Assembly: GCA_035702665.1 (NCBI GenBank)
Contig: DASSQD010000138.1
Coordinates: forward strand, 62,001-126,000
DNA: 64,000 nucleotides
Source of the DNA: VBDM01 sp035702665
Lineage (GTDB): Bacteria; Pseudomonadota; Gammaproteobacteria; Burkholderiales; SG8-39
Direction of reading: 5' to 3'
How positions within the stretch are numbered: the stretch's first letter is position 1; each line of letters begins with the position of its first letter. The notes beneath the pieces are model-generated. The model was not told the origin of the DNA. It did not search any database and saw only the letters and a list, made by a program, of their open reading frames with translations. Both the position numbers and the translations under genes were made by a program. Positions 45,827 through 54,772 of this stretch are shown piece by piece.

Positions 45827-46627
45827 ATGTGTGCCACGCGACGATTCGCTGCGGCGCTTTGCCTCGCGGCAACGACGCTGTCCGCAGTTGCGTTCGGGCA
45901 GTCCGGTGAAATCCTGGGAGAAGGTGATTCCATTCGCGTCACCGTCTTCCAGAACCCGGATCTCGCGACCGAGACGCGCATCTCCGAGCGCGGCGCGATC
46001 ACTTTTCCTCTGATCGGCGAGGTTCAGCTCGCCGGACTCACGCCCGCCGGCGCGGAAGCTCGAATCGCCGAGCGTCTGGTCAAGGGGAAATTCCTGGTGA
46101 AACCCCAGGTCAGCGTCAACCTGGTTCAGGTGCGCAGCCGGCAGGTGTCCGTGCTCGGGCAGGTCGCCCGCCCCGGACGCTACCCGCTCGACGACACCAG
46201 CGCCCGTCTCACCGACATCCTGGCACTCGCGGGCGGCGTGAGTCCGACCGGAGACGACAACGTCACCGTGACGATGAAGCGCGACGGCAAGACCATTACC
46301 GTGGACGTCGACGTGCCCGCCATGTACCGGACCGGGGACCTGGCGAAGAACATCCGGCTGGAGAACGGCGACGTGATCTACGTGCAGCGCGCCCCCGTCT
46401 TCTATATCTACGGAGAGGTGCAACGCGCTGGCTCCTACCGGCTGGAGCAAGGCATGACCGTCATGCAGGCGCTCTCGGTCGGCGGGGGCGTGACGGCGCG
46501 CGGCACCGACCGCGGCCTGAAAATACGCCGCAGGGGACCCGATGGCACGCTTCGCGCGGTCGACGCGCGCTTGACCGATGTCGTCGAGGCCAATGACGTG
46601 ATCTACGTTCGGGAAAGCTGGTTCTAG
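45827..46627 (+). CDS. epsE: EpsE-like polysaccharide export protein (Wza/OPX family)
   Basis: A 266-residue exported protein (signal peptide RRFAAALCLAATTLSAVAFG) of the outer-membrane polysaccharide export family. The Poly_export domain begins GDSIRVTVFQNPDLATETRISERGAITFPLIGEV, and two SLBB-like domains follow (VSVLGQVARPGRYPL near 107; FYIYGEVQRAGSYRL near 188). No lipobox Cys is at the expected place. It would form the periplasmic/outer-membrane channel for EPS. The TAG stop shares a base with the GTG of epsF. Confidence 0.93.
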   Translation: MCATRRFAAALCLAATTLSAVAFGQSGEILGEGDSIRVTVFQNPDLATETRISERGAITFPLIGEVQLAGLTPAGAEARIAERLVKGKFLVKPQVSVNLVQVRSRQVSVLGQVARPGRYPLDDTSARLTDILALAGGVSPTGDDNVTVTMKRDGKTITVDVDVPAMYRTGDLAKNIRLENGDVIYVQRAPVFYIYGEVQRAGSYRLEQGMTVMQALSVGGGVTARGTDRGLKIRRRGPDGTLRAVDARLTDVVEANDVIYVRESWF

Positions 46628-48045
46628 TGAGCCTCCAGCAATTCCTGCTCGCACTGCGCGCGCGCTTCGGAGTGTTCGCCCTGGCGCTGGTGGCGACCGT
46701 CCTGGCCGCCACTATCGTGAGCTTCCTCCTTCCGAAAACCTACAAGGCGACGGCATCGCTGCTGGTGGACGCCAAGGAGGAGCAGTCGATGAGCAACATG
46801 GGCCCAAACTTCTTCCCGCAGGAGCGGCTCAGCTATCTGCAGACCCAGACGGAGATCATCACCAGCAAGAGGGTCGCGAACAGGGTCGTGAAGGACCTGA
46901 AGCTCGCGGAGGATCCTGCGGCGCGCGAGGCCTTCGAGAAAGCGACAGGGGGAAAGGGGTCGATAGAGGACTGGCTTGCCGAAAGCCTGCTCCTGAAGCT
47001 GAAGGTGGACACTTCGCAGAGCAGCATCATTCACGTCACTTGTTCCGCCGGCGATCCGCGTTTTGCGGCGAAAATCTCCGATGCGTTCGCCAAGGCGTAC
47101 ATCGATACGATGCTCGAGCTTCGTGTGGAGCCGACGCGGCAGGCCGCAGTGTGGTACGACGAGCAGCTGAGGAGCCTGCGTGCCAACCTCGAAGACGCCC
47201 AGGGGAAGCTGACCAGCTATGTCCAGCAGAACGGTATCGTCTCCGCGGACGAGCGCAATGACGTGGACAGCGCCCGGCTAGGAGCGCTGTCGGACCAGGT
47301 GGTGAAGGCGCAGGAGCAGACGTTCCAGTGGGAGGCGAAGGAGCGGCAAGCGAGCAAGTTCGAGGCAAGTGGGTCCGCGGATCAACTGCCCGACGTGCTC
47401 GACAACGGCCTGATCCAGAGGCTCAAGACCGATCTTCTCCTGGGGGAAGCGAAGTTGCAGCAGCTCTCGACCCAATACGGCGTCAACCACCCGCAGTATC
47501 AGCAGCAGCTGCACGAGAACCGGAGCCTGCGTCAGAAGATCGACGCTGAGGCCGGAAAGGTGATCGCGAGCATCAGGAACTCGGCGCGGCAGAGTCGTCA
47601 GCGCCAGACGGACTTGATGAACTCGATGGCGGCGCAGCGTGCGCGTCTGCTCGAGCTCAAGAAGCCTCGCAACGAGTTCGCGGTGCTCAAGCAGAACGTC
47701 GATTCGGCCGAGCGAGCCTACGACACCGCCCTACAGCGCCATGTCGTCAGCCAGGTGGAGAGCCGCGCGAATCAAACCAACGTCACCGTGCTCAATGCGG
47801 CCGTGGCGCCTGTCAAGCCTTCTCAGCCGCGGATCAAGCTCAACATCGCCCTGTCGATGGTGGTCGGGACCATGCTCGGAATCGCGATCGTGCTACTCAT
47901 GGAAATGTCCGATCGCCGTGTGCGCTCGGTCGGTGACCTGCGTATCGACGTGCCCTTGCTTGCCGTGCTCAACACCTGGCCGCCCGCGCGCGGCCGTTTG
48001 CTCGGACCGCTCGGCGCGACCCGCGCCTTGCCGAGCCTTGGCTGA
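46627..48045 (+). CDS. epsF: EpsF-like chain-length determinant protein (Wzz/PCP-2 type)
   Basis: A 472-residue inner-membrane protein that sets polymer length and works with a tyrosine kinase. It has two transmembrane helices (about 15-38 and 404-428) flanking a long coiled-coil periplasmic region (about 180-390). The proline-rich segment before the second helix is VKPSQPRIKLN, typical of the family. The cytoplasmic tail is short (about 45 residues) and lacks a kinase domain; that domain is on the next gene. Start GTG at 46627 overlaps the epsE stop. Confidence 0.93.
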   Translation: MSLQQFLLALRARFGVFALALVATVLAATIVSFLLPKTYKATASLLVDAKEEQSMSNMGPNFFPQERLSYLQTQTEIITSKRVANRVVKDLKLAEDPAAREAFEKATGGKGSIEDWLAESLLLKLKVDTSQSSIIHVTCSAGDPRFAAKISDAFAKAYIDTMLELRVEPTRQAAVWYDEQLRSLRANLEDAQGKLTSYVQQNGIVSADERNDVDSARLGALSDQVVKAQEQTFQWEAKERQASKFEASGSADQLPDVLDNGLIQRLKTDLLLGEAKLQQLSTQYGVNHPQYQQQLHENRSLRQKIDAEAGKVIASIRNSARQSRQRQTDLMNSMAAQRARLLELKKPRNEFAVLKQNVDSAERAYDTALQRHVVSQVESRANQTNVTVLNAAVAPVKPSQPRIKLNIALSMVVGTMLGIAIVLLMEMSDRRVRSVGDLRIDVPLLAVLNTWPPARGRLLGPLGATRALPSLG

Positions 48046-48049
48046 GAAA

Positions 48050-48946
48050 ATGCCGGCGACGGCCCGCGAGAACGTTCTGTCGATCGACGGCATGGGACGC
48101 ACTGTCGAGCGCTACGACCGCCGCATCGGTAGCATACTCGCCGAAGAAGGCAAGCTCGGCACCGAGGGTATCGAGCAGATCATGGAGCTGCAGCAGTCGA
48201 ATGGGCTGAGGTTCGGCGAGGCGGCATTGCGCTTGGGCCTCATCACCGAAGACGATTTGCGCTGCGCGGTCGCAAAGCAATACGATCTTCCGCACTTGGT
48301 GCCCGGAAACGAGAGCGTCAGCCGCGAGCTCGTCGTCGCGTACGATCCCTTCCACCCTCGCGCCGAGGAGCTGCGGGCGCTGCGCACGCAGCTGCTGATG
48401 CGATGGGCCAAGGCCGAGATCGAGCACCGGATGCTGGCGATCGCCAGCCCAGGACGCGGCGAGGGTCGCAGCTACGTCGCCGCGAACCTCGCCGTGGTTT
48501 TCTCGCAGCTCGGCGAGCGCACGCTGCTCATCGACGCGGATCTGCGAGCTCCTAGGCAGCATCGCATCTTCAACGTACCCGACCGGCTGGGTCTCACGGC
48601 GGTCCTCTCGGGGCGCGCGGATCGCGGCGCGGCGGTCCCGGTCCGCGAATTCGGCAGGCTCTGGCTGCTGCCCGCCGGGGTGCCCCCGCCCAACCCGCAG
48701 GAGCTGCTGTCGCGTCCGGCGCTCGGAAGGTTTCTGCAGGAGATGCGGGACGAGTTCGACGTCATCCTTTTCGACACGCCGCCTGCGAAGTCCTACGCGG
48801 ACGCGCTGAACGTCGCCTTCCGCGCGGGCGCCGCGCTTATGCTAGCCCGCAAGGATCACACCCGTCTCTCCGATACGACCGGAATGGTCCGAGAGATGGG
48901 CGACAGCGGTGTTCGCGTCGTGGGCACCGCGCTCAACGTCTTCTGA
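48050..48946 (+). CDS. epsG: EpsG-like tyrosine-protein kinase with MshEN-type N-terminal domain
   Basis: A 298-residue BY-kinase partner of EpsF. The N-terminal 25-90 is an MshEN-like domain (IGSILAEEGKLG, GEAALRLGLITEDDLRCAVA), which in other proteins binds cyclic-di-GMP. The kinase part has SPGRGEGRSYVAANLAVVF in place of the usual lysine-bearing P-loop, then LLIDADLRAPRQHRIF and VILFDTPPA. The normal Lys is absent (GEGRS). The C-terminus ends ALNVF without a tyrosine cluster. ATG at 48050 is chosen, four bases after epsF. Confidence 0.88.
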   Translation: MPATARENVLSIDGMGRTVERYDRRIGSILAEEGKLGTEGIEQIMELQQSNGLRFGEAALRLGLITEDDLRCAVAKQYDLPHLVPGNESVSRELVVAYDPFHPRAEELRALRTQLLMRWAKAEIEHRMLAIASPGRGEGRSYVAANLAVVFSQLGERTLLIDADLRAPRQHRIFNVPDRLGLTAVLSGRADRGAAVPVREFGRLWLLPAGVPPPNPQELLSRPALGRFLQEMRDEFDVILFDTPPAKSYADALNVAFRAGAALMLARKDHTRLSDTTGMVREMGDSGVRVVGTALNVF

Positions 48947-48961
48947 ACCGGGCGAACTGGA

Positions 48962-50455
48962 ATGTCGGGGAATCCCGGTGGCTCGGGCGTGGCAATTTGG
49001 GGGCCTTCGGCTGGCGCTTTGGAGCCGGCGCGGCGGTCCGGCGTCACGACGGTCGCGTGCGTCGCGCTGCTGGGGGCTTTCTTCGGGCTGGTGGTCGCTG
49101 TCGCCGGGCTGAACGCCCTGTACCTGTGCGTCTCGCTGATCGGCTGCATCTTCATCCTGCGCGATTTCCGGATCGGGGTGGTGTTGCTCATCCTGCTGCT
49201 GCCGATCTCCAGAAGCAGCGTGTTTCCGCACGAGTTGCTCGGGATCACCGGTCTCAATCCTCTCAATCTTCTATTGTTCGGGACGCTCGCCGCCTGCCTG
49301 CTCCGGGGTCTGTTCGACGGCAGTCTCAGCCACCTCGTTCCGCGCCCGCTGCTGTGGCTGTACGTCCTGCCGATCGTGATCGCGGGTGTCCTGGGTTCGC
49401 GTCACCTGAACGAGATCCCGGCCGTGCTATTCGAGAAGCTGGTCGAGTTCGAGAGCGTGACCGGCTACTTCCGCGACGTCGTCGTGAAGCCGCTGTCGAT
49501 CGTGGTGTTTGCCGTGCTGGTCGCCGCGGCAGTATCGCGATCCTCGAAGCCCGAGAAATTCCTGACCCCCATGCTGGTCTCGACCTGGGTGATGGTCGCG
49601 TTGATCTTCGTGTTCGTATGGCAGTCTGGCGTCTCCCTGACGCTGCTGGCGAGCAGCGAGGAGCGCGAATTCCTCTCGCCGCTCGGCATGCACGCGAACG
49701 AGCTGGGGCGCCTGTACGCGTTCGCCTACGCGGTACTCCTTTTCACGTGGATCGAGGCGAGAAGTCCCGGGTTCAAGCTGGCCGTGTTTGTCTCGATGGG
49801 TCTGGTGGTTGTGGCGCTGGTGCTTACATTCTCGCGCGGCGCGTTCCTGGCGTTCGTACTGATCAACGCCCTGTTCCTGGTCTGGCGCCGCAACGCGAAG
49901 ACGCTGATCCTCTTCGCGGCCGTTGCGGCCTTCGTCCTGTTTGCGCTGCCCGAAGCCGTATACGACCGGGTCTCCACCGGGTTCGGGCACGGCGCCGACA
50001 CCGGCTCCAACGCGATCAGCGCGGGACGAATCGACCACATTTGGCTGCCGCTTCTTCCGGAGATACCGCGCAGTCCGATCTGGGGCCATGGACTCGGGTC
50101 GATTCTCTGGTCGGAGCCGATGCGCCGTGGCCCCGGCACGGCGATCCTGGCCGTAGGACACCCGCACAACGCGTACTTGCAGGCGCTCCTCGACATGGGG
50201 GTAGTCGGCTTGGCTCTGCTGTGCGCCTATTTCTTCCACGTCTGGAAGGGATTCCGCTCGCTCGCTGCCGATCCCGCGGTCAGCCCAACGCTGCGTGGAT
50301 TCTACCTGGGAGCGGCGGCGGGCCTGGCCAGCCTGTTGATTTCCTACGTGACCGACAGCAGCCTCACGCCGGGACCGGAACAGTCCTTCCTGTGGCTCGC
50401 GATCGGGATGATGTACGGTCAGCGGCGCCCGGCGCCCGCGGTGCGCAAGCCGTGA
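48962..50455 (+). CDS. O-antigen ligase/Wzy-like polymerase
   Basis: A 497-residue inner-membrane protein with about twelve helices and a large loop between helices near residues 335-395 (FGHGADTGSNAISAGR..., WGHGLGSILW, VGHPHNAYLQALLDMG). These features match the O-antigen ligase/Wzy_C family, which joins or polymerises lipid-linked sugar units in the periplasm. Here it most likely polymerises the EPS repeat unit. It follows the kinase gene, and its stop overlaps the GTG of the flippase gene. Confidence 0.87.
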   Translation: MSGNPGGSGVAIWGPSAGALEPARRSGVTTVACVALLGAFFGLVVAVAGLNALYLCVSLIGCIFILRDFRIGVVLLILLLPISRSSVFPHELLGITGLNPLNLLLFGTLAACLLRGLFDGSLSHLVPRPLLWLYVLPIVIAGVLGSRHLNEIPAVLFEKLVEFESVTGYFRDVVVKPLSIVVFAVLVAAAVSRSSKPEKFLTPMLVSTWVMVALIFVFVWQSGVSLTLLASSEEREFLSPLGMHANELGRLYAFAYAVLLFTWIEARSPGFKLAVFVSMGLVVVALVLTFSRGAFLAFVLINALFLVWRRNAKTLILFAAVAAFVLFALPEAVYDRVSTGFGHGADTGSNAISAGRIDHIWLPLLPEIPRSPIWGHGLGSILWSEPMRRGPGTAILAVGHPHNAYLQALLDMGVVGLALLCAYFFHVWKGFRSLAADPAVSPTLRGFYLGAAAGLASLLISYVTDSSLTPGPEQSFLWLAIGMMYGQRRPAPAVRKP

Positions 50456-51942
50456 GCGCGAAGATCGAGGCCGTGGCTCCGAGCATGCACCGCCTGGGGC
50501 GGCGCGCGCTGTCGCTCGGCGTGGCGAAGGCGTTCGACTTCGCTGTCCAGTTCCTGCTGCCCGTCGTCCTAGTTCGGTTCCTCGACGCCGACGCCTTCGG
50601 ACAATACCGGCTGCTGTGGCTCGCCGTGGGGACGGTCATGACTATCGCGACGCTCGACATGCCCGCAGGGCTCTACTACTTCCTGCCGCGATCCGAAGGC
50701 GCGATGAAGCGCCTCTACATCAACCAGACGCTGATGTTCCTAGCGTTGACCGGGTTCGCTTCGGCGTGGGTGCTCAGTTCCTGGGACCCCTGGCTGCCCG
50801 CGAAGATGCGCGGAATCGCAGGCCATGACGCGATCGTTCCCGCGTTCGTACTGCTGTGGGTGGTCGCCGCGCTCCTCGATTTGCTCCCGACGATCGAAGA
50901 ACGCGTGGTGTGGCAGGCGAAAGTCACCATCGGGCTGGGGCTGCTTCGTGCCGTCGCGCTTTCCCTTGCTGCGATGCTCACGCGCGAGCTCGAGCCCGTG
51001 CTCCTGGCCCTGCTCGCGTTCGTTGCGTTCAAGGTGGTGCTGCTGCTCGGCTACATCGCTCGCTACCACGGCTTGCGCGGGCCCGTCGTCCGCCGTGGGG
51101 TCTTCGCGGACCAGTTGAAGTATGCGGCGCCCCTGGGAGCTGCGGGTGCCCTGTACGGGCTCCGCATGCAGGTGGACCAGTGGGTCGCGGCGTCGCTCTT
51201 TTCCCTGGGGCAGTTCGCGTCGTTCTCGATCGCCGCCGTCCTAGGGCCGCTGATGAACCTGTTTCGTCTGTCGGTGAGCTGTGCTTTCATGCCCAGCATG
51301 AGCCGGATGGAGGCGTCGGGCGACGTCGCGGCGATGCTTGAGCTCAACAGTCGCGCGAACATCATGGTCGCGACGATCGTAGCCCCGCTGCTCGCCTTCG
51401 CCTTCGTCTTCGCCGAGGACGTCGTCACCCTCGTGTACACCGCGACGTACGTGAGCGCCGCGGCAGTGATGCGGGTCTACATCGTGGGGCTTGCTGCGCT
51501 CGTGCTCGAGACCGCCAGCGTTACGATGCTGCTGCGGCAGGGGCCTTTTGTCATGTGGCTCAACCTGGCCGCGCTGGTCCTGACCGTGGCACTCGACTGG
51601 TCGGCTGCAGTGCGCTTGGGCCTCGCGGGCGCGGCGCTGGGCAGCGTGACCGTGATCTACCTCGACCGGTTCGTAACCCTTTGGCGAATCACGAGGCTGA
51701 CGGGCGTGCCGCTCGCGAGGCTGCAGGACTGGCGCGCGCTCGGCCTGCGCATGCTGTTCGCCGTCGTCGCCGCAGCGCTCGCTTGGAGCGTGGTCGACCG
51801 CTACTTCGCGGCGGCGGGGTCGCTGGTCCGCCTAGTCGTTGGCGGCATGGTGCTGGCGGTCGCTTACGCCGCGATGGCGGAGCTGATCGGGGCGGGCCTG
51901 AGCAGGCTCTCGGCGGCGCGCAGTCCCGGGCGCGGACTCTGA
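50452..51942 (+). CDS. polysaccharide flippase (Wzx-like, MVF superfamily)
   Basis: A 496-residue membrane protein with about 14 helices: LGVAKAFDFAVQFLLPVVLVRFLDADAFGQYRLLW at residues 20-54 is the typical opening, and MQVDQWVAASLFSLGQFASFSIA near 243 is the second-half repeat. It should flip lipid-linked units to the periplasm. Start GTG at 50452 overlaps the previous stop by four bases (GTGA). The open frame upstream is shadow of the Wzy-like gene. Confidence 0.9.
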   Translation: MSAKIEAVAPSMHRLGRRALSLGVAKAFDFAVQFLLPVVLVRFLDADAFGQYRLLWLAVGTVMTIATLDMPAGLYYFLPRSEGAMKRLYINQTLMFLALTGFASAWVLSSWDPWLPAKMRGIAGHDAIVPAFVLLWVVAALLDLLPTIEERVVWQAKVTIGLGLLRAVALSLAAMLTRELEPVLLALLAFVAFKVVLLLGYIARYHGLRGPVVRRGVFADQLKYAAPLGAAGALYGLRMQVDQWVAASLFSLGQFASFSIAAVLGPLMNLFRLSVSCAFMPSMSRMEASGDVAAMLELNSRANIMVATIVAPLLAFAFVFAEDVVTLVYTATYVSAAAVMRVYIVGLAALVLETASVTMLLRQGPFVMWLNLAALVLTVALDWSAAVRLGLAGAALGSVTVIYLDRFVTLWRITRLTGVPLARLQDWRALGLRMLFAVVAAALAWSVVDRYFAAAGSLVRLVVGGMVLAVAYAAMAELIGAGLSRLSAARSPGRGL

Positions 51943-51949
51943 GCCTGCC

Positions 51950-53119
51950 ATGGCGAACCTGATGTTCGTTACCGGTTCTTCGTCCGTGGGCGGCGCCGAG
52001 CGCCACGCGGTCGCGGTCCTGAACCGTTTGGCCGAGCGCGGGCACCGGTGCCACGCGGTCTGCATCAAGGAAACGGGCGACCTGTTCGATCAAGTGCGGC
52101 AGCGCAACGGCGCGACCGTTCGCAGCCTCGATGCCGGTCACTATCTGGACATTCGCGCCGTCGCGGATTTCGCCGCGCACCTCGCGCGAGTCGACCCCTC
52201 GGCCATCGTCGCAGCAAACGGGTACGCGCTCATGTATTCCTGGCTCGCACGGTGCCTGTGCCGCTCGCGCGCCGCGCTGGTCGTTACCTATCACTCGAAC
52301 CGCCTGCTCGGGGCGAAGGAAAACCTTCAGATGATGCTCTACCGCCTGTTCTTCTGGACGGCGGACTGCTCGGTCTTCGTGTGCCGCCGCCAAAGAGGTT
52401 ACTGGCGGCGCCGCGGCGTGTTCTCGCGGAGAAACGAAGTGATCTACAACGGCGTGGACACGGAGGCGTTCCGCGACACTTGGAGCGTACAGGGAAGGCG
52501 GGCGCTGCGCCGAGCGCTGGGATTCTCCGATGCGGACTATGTCATAGGGCTGTCGGCGCTGCTGCGCCCGGAAAAAAATCCCGTCCAGCTCGTAGACGCG
52601 ATCGCCGCCCTGCGCGTCAGCGCGATCCCCGCGCGGGCGCTGATCATAGGCGACGGCGAGATGCGCGGAGCGATCCAGGCGCGCGCACGCTCGCTCGACG
52701 TGGCGGACAGCGTCGTCGTCACCGGGCTCAAGCGGGACGTGCGTCCCTATGTGGTGGCCTGCGATGCCATGGCGCTGTGCAGCCTCACCGAGGCCCTGTC
52801 GCTGTCGGCGATAGAGTCGATGGCGCTGGGTAGGCCGGTCGTCCATTCCAACGTCGGCGGCGCGGCGGAGCTGATCGTTCCGGGGCGAAACGGCTTTCTC
52901 TTTCCGGTAGGCGATACACGGGCTTTCGTCGACAAGCTGGCGATCCTGGCCGACCCGGCGGTTTCGACGATGATGGGTCGCGAGGCGCGCGCCACCGCCG
53001 AAGCTCTCTTCTCGGAGCGGATCATGGTGGACCGCTACGAGCGACTTCTTCTTGCAATCTGCGGCCCGGGCGCGACAGTCCATCCGGAGCATGCCGATCG
53101 CATCAAGGCTACACATTGA
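51950..53119 (+). CDS. glycosyltransferase family 4
   Basis: A 389-residue GT-B fold glycosyltransferase. Markers are SSVGGAERHAVAVLNRLAERGH near the N-terminus, IYNGVDTEAFRD near 165, VIGLSALLRPEKNP near 198, LIIGDGEMRGAIQ near 227, and the GT4 nucleotide-sugar site ALCSLTEALSLSAIESMALGRPVVHSNVGGAAELI near 270-304. It is likely to add a sugar to the EPS unit from the cytoplasmic side. Only seven bases separate it from the flippase gene. Confidence 0.93.
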   Translation: MANLMFVTGSSSVGGAERHAVAVLNRLAERGHRCHAVCIKETGDLFDQVRQRNGATVRSLDAGHYLDIRAVADFAAHLARVDPSAIVAANGYALMYSWLARCLCRSRAALVVTYHSNRLLGAKENLQMMLYRLFFWTADCSVFVCRRQRGYWRRRGVFSRRNEVIYNGVDTEAFRDTWSVQGRRALRRALGFSDADYVIGLSALLRPEKNPVQLVDAIAALRVSAIPARALIIGDGEMRGAIQARARSLDVADSVVVTGLKRDVRPYVVACDAMALCSLTEALSLSAIESMALGRPVVHSNVGGAAELIVPGRNGFLFPVGDTRAFVDKLAILADPAVSTMMGREARATAEALFSERIMVDRYERLLLAICGPGATVHPEHADRIKATH

Positions 53120-53172
53120 AATCCGAGACTGGCGATCGCTTACACGGAACTTAACGACCGACGGAGCCACTC

Positions 53173-54735
53173 ATGCAAAAACTCAAGCGGCACGCCAGCG
53201 CGATGGCGCTCTTTGCGATCTCCATGCTCGTCTTGATACCGGTGCAGGCCCAGGCGCAGCTGGGCAGCCTGATCGTGACGATGTCGTCGCCCGCTTCCGG
53301 CGCGACGGTGTCCGGCACCGTGCCGGTCAGCGCGACCGTGAGCGTCGTGGGTCTCCTTACCGTGTCGAGCGTCCAATTCCAGCTCGATGGCGCCAATCTC
53401 GGCGGCGCGGACACCAGCGCACCGTACTCTGTCTCCTGGAGCACGACGACCGCGAGCAACGGCCCGCACACGCTGACGGCGGTCGCGCGAACCCTCATCG
53501 GCGGTCTCCAGTTCACTTCCAATCCAGTGACCGTGACGGTGGCCAACGACACCACGCCACCTCCGCCGCCTCCGCCGTCGGCACGCTTCGAAGAAACCGA
53601 TCCGTCGATCAGCTACACGTCCGGCTGGAACCAGGGCGACACGAGCGAGACCTGGAGCGGTGGCACCGCCGCGATTTCGACCGCCCCCGGCGCCCAGGCC
53701 ACATTCACATTCACCGGACCGTCGGTCACGTGGATCGGAGGGCGCGCACCCTCCACGGGTATCGCCAGCGTTTCCGTGGACGGCGTCTTCCAGAGGAACG
53801 TCGATACGTACTCGAAGACCGACGAGATCCGCGTGCCGATGTTCGAGGCGACCGACCTGAGCAACACGACTCACACGCTGACGATCGTAGTGACCGGTCA
53901 GCAGAACGCGGCGGCGACCGGCAACGCAATCGTCATCGACGCGTTCGACGTACCGGCGGTAACGATCTCCCGGCTGCAGGAGACCGATCCGAGCGTAAGC
54001 TTCAGCACGGCGAACTGGGTGCAGGGCGACACCAGCAGGGCGTGGAGCGCGGGGATCGCGGCGCTCGCCAATCAGGCGAACGCCCAAGTGACGTTCACCT
54101 TCACCGGCACCGCGGTGACATGGATCGGCGCGAACGGGCCCCAGACGGGGATGGCGAACGTCTTCATCGACGGGGCGCAGGTGGCGAGCAATCTCGACAC
54201 GTACGCGCCCGCCGAGCACATCCAGGCGCCGATCTTCACGGCGAACGGTCTGTCCAACTCGAGCCACACGATCTCGATCCAGGTCACCGGCCAGCACAAT
54301 CCGGCCGCGAGCGACGCCATCGTGGTCGTTGATGCGTTCGAGGTGATCACCCCGGGCGTCCGCCACCAGGAGACGGACCCGGCCGTGTCGTACGGCGGCG
54401 GGTGGATCCAGGACAACCGCGACAAGGCGTACAGCGAAGGCGCCACCGCGGAGTCCGAGACCACGGGCGCGCAGGCGACTATCACGTTCACCGGGACGGG
54501 GATCAGCTGGATCGGAGCGCGCGGACCCCAGACGGGCATCGCCCGCATCTCGCTCGACGGGGTCTTCGTCGAGGAATTCGATACCTACGCGCCGACGGAA
54601 GGGCCGCAGCACACCGACTACTCGACGAGCGGACTGGCCCGCGGCACGCACACGCTGACGATCGAGGTGGCGGGCAAGAACGCGATTTCGACGAACGCCT
54701 GGATCCTGATCGATGCCTTCGATGTGATCCCCTGA
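53173..54735 (+). CDS. secreted protein with one Ig-like domain and three beta-sandwich modules
   Basis: A 520-residue exported protein (signal peptide ASAMALFAISMLVLIPVQAQA). One Ig-like domain (about 30-125) contains VQFQLDGANLGGADTSAPYSVSW. A proline-rich hinge at 128-136 follows. Three modules of about 125 residues (138-260, 268-392, 397-520) share ETDPxxxY at the start, FTFTGTxVTWIG, GIAxVxxDG, HTLTIxVTG and VDAFDV at the end. The module resembles a carbohydrate-binding beta-sandwich seen in many secreted proteins; I cannot name its family. No PEP-CTERM tail. It is a sister of the next gene and may coat or cross-link the EPS. Confidence 0.8.
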   Translation: MQKLKRHASAMALFAISMLVLIPVQAQAQLGSLIVTMSSPASGATVSGTVPVSATVSVVGLLTVSSVQFQLDGANLGGADTSAPYSVSWSTTTASNGPHTLTAVARTLIGGLQFTSNPVTVTVANDTTPPPPPPPSARFEETDPSISYTSGWNQGDTSETWSGGTAAISTAPGAQATFTFTGPSVTWIGGRAPSTGIASVSVDGVFQRNVDTYSKTDEIRVPMFEATDLSNTTHTLTIVVTGQQNAAATGNAIVIDAFDVPAVTISRLQETDPSVSFSTANWVQGDTSRAWSAGIAALANQANAQVTFTFTGTAVTWIGANGPQTGMANVFIDGAQVASNLDTYAPAEHIQAPIFTANGLSNSSHTISIQVTGQHNPAASDAIVVVDAFEVITPGVRHQETDPAVSYGGGWIQDNRDKAYSEGATAESETTGAQATITFTGTGISWIGARGPQTGIARISLDGVFVEEFDTYAPTEGPQHTDYSTSGLARGTHTLTIEVAGKNAISTNAWILIDAFDVIP

Positions 54736-54772
54736 CCTGACACCGGCACCGAGGGCGAGGAGCGGCAAGCCT

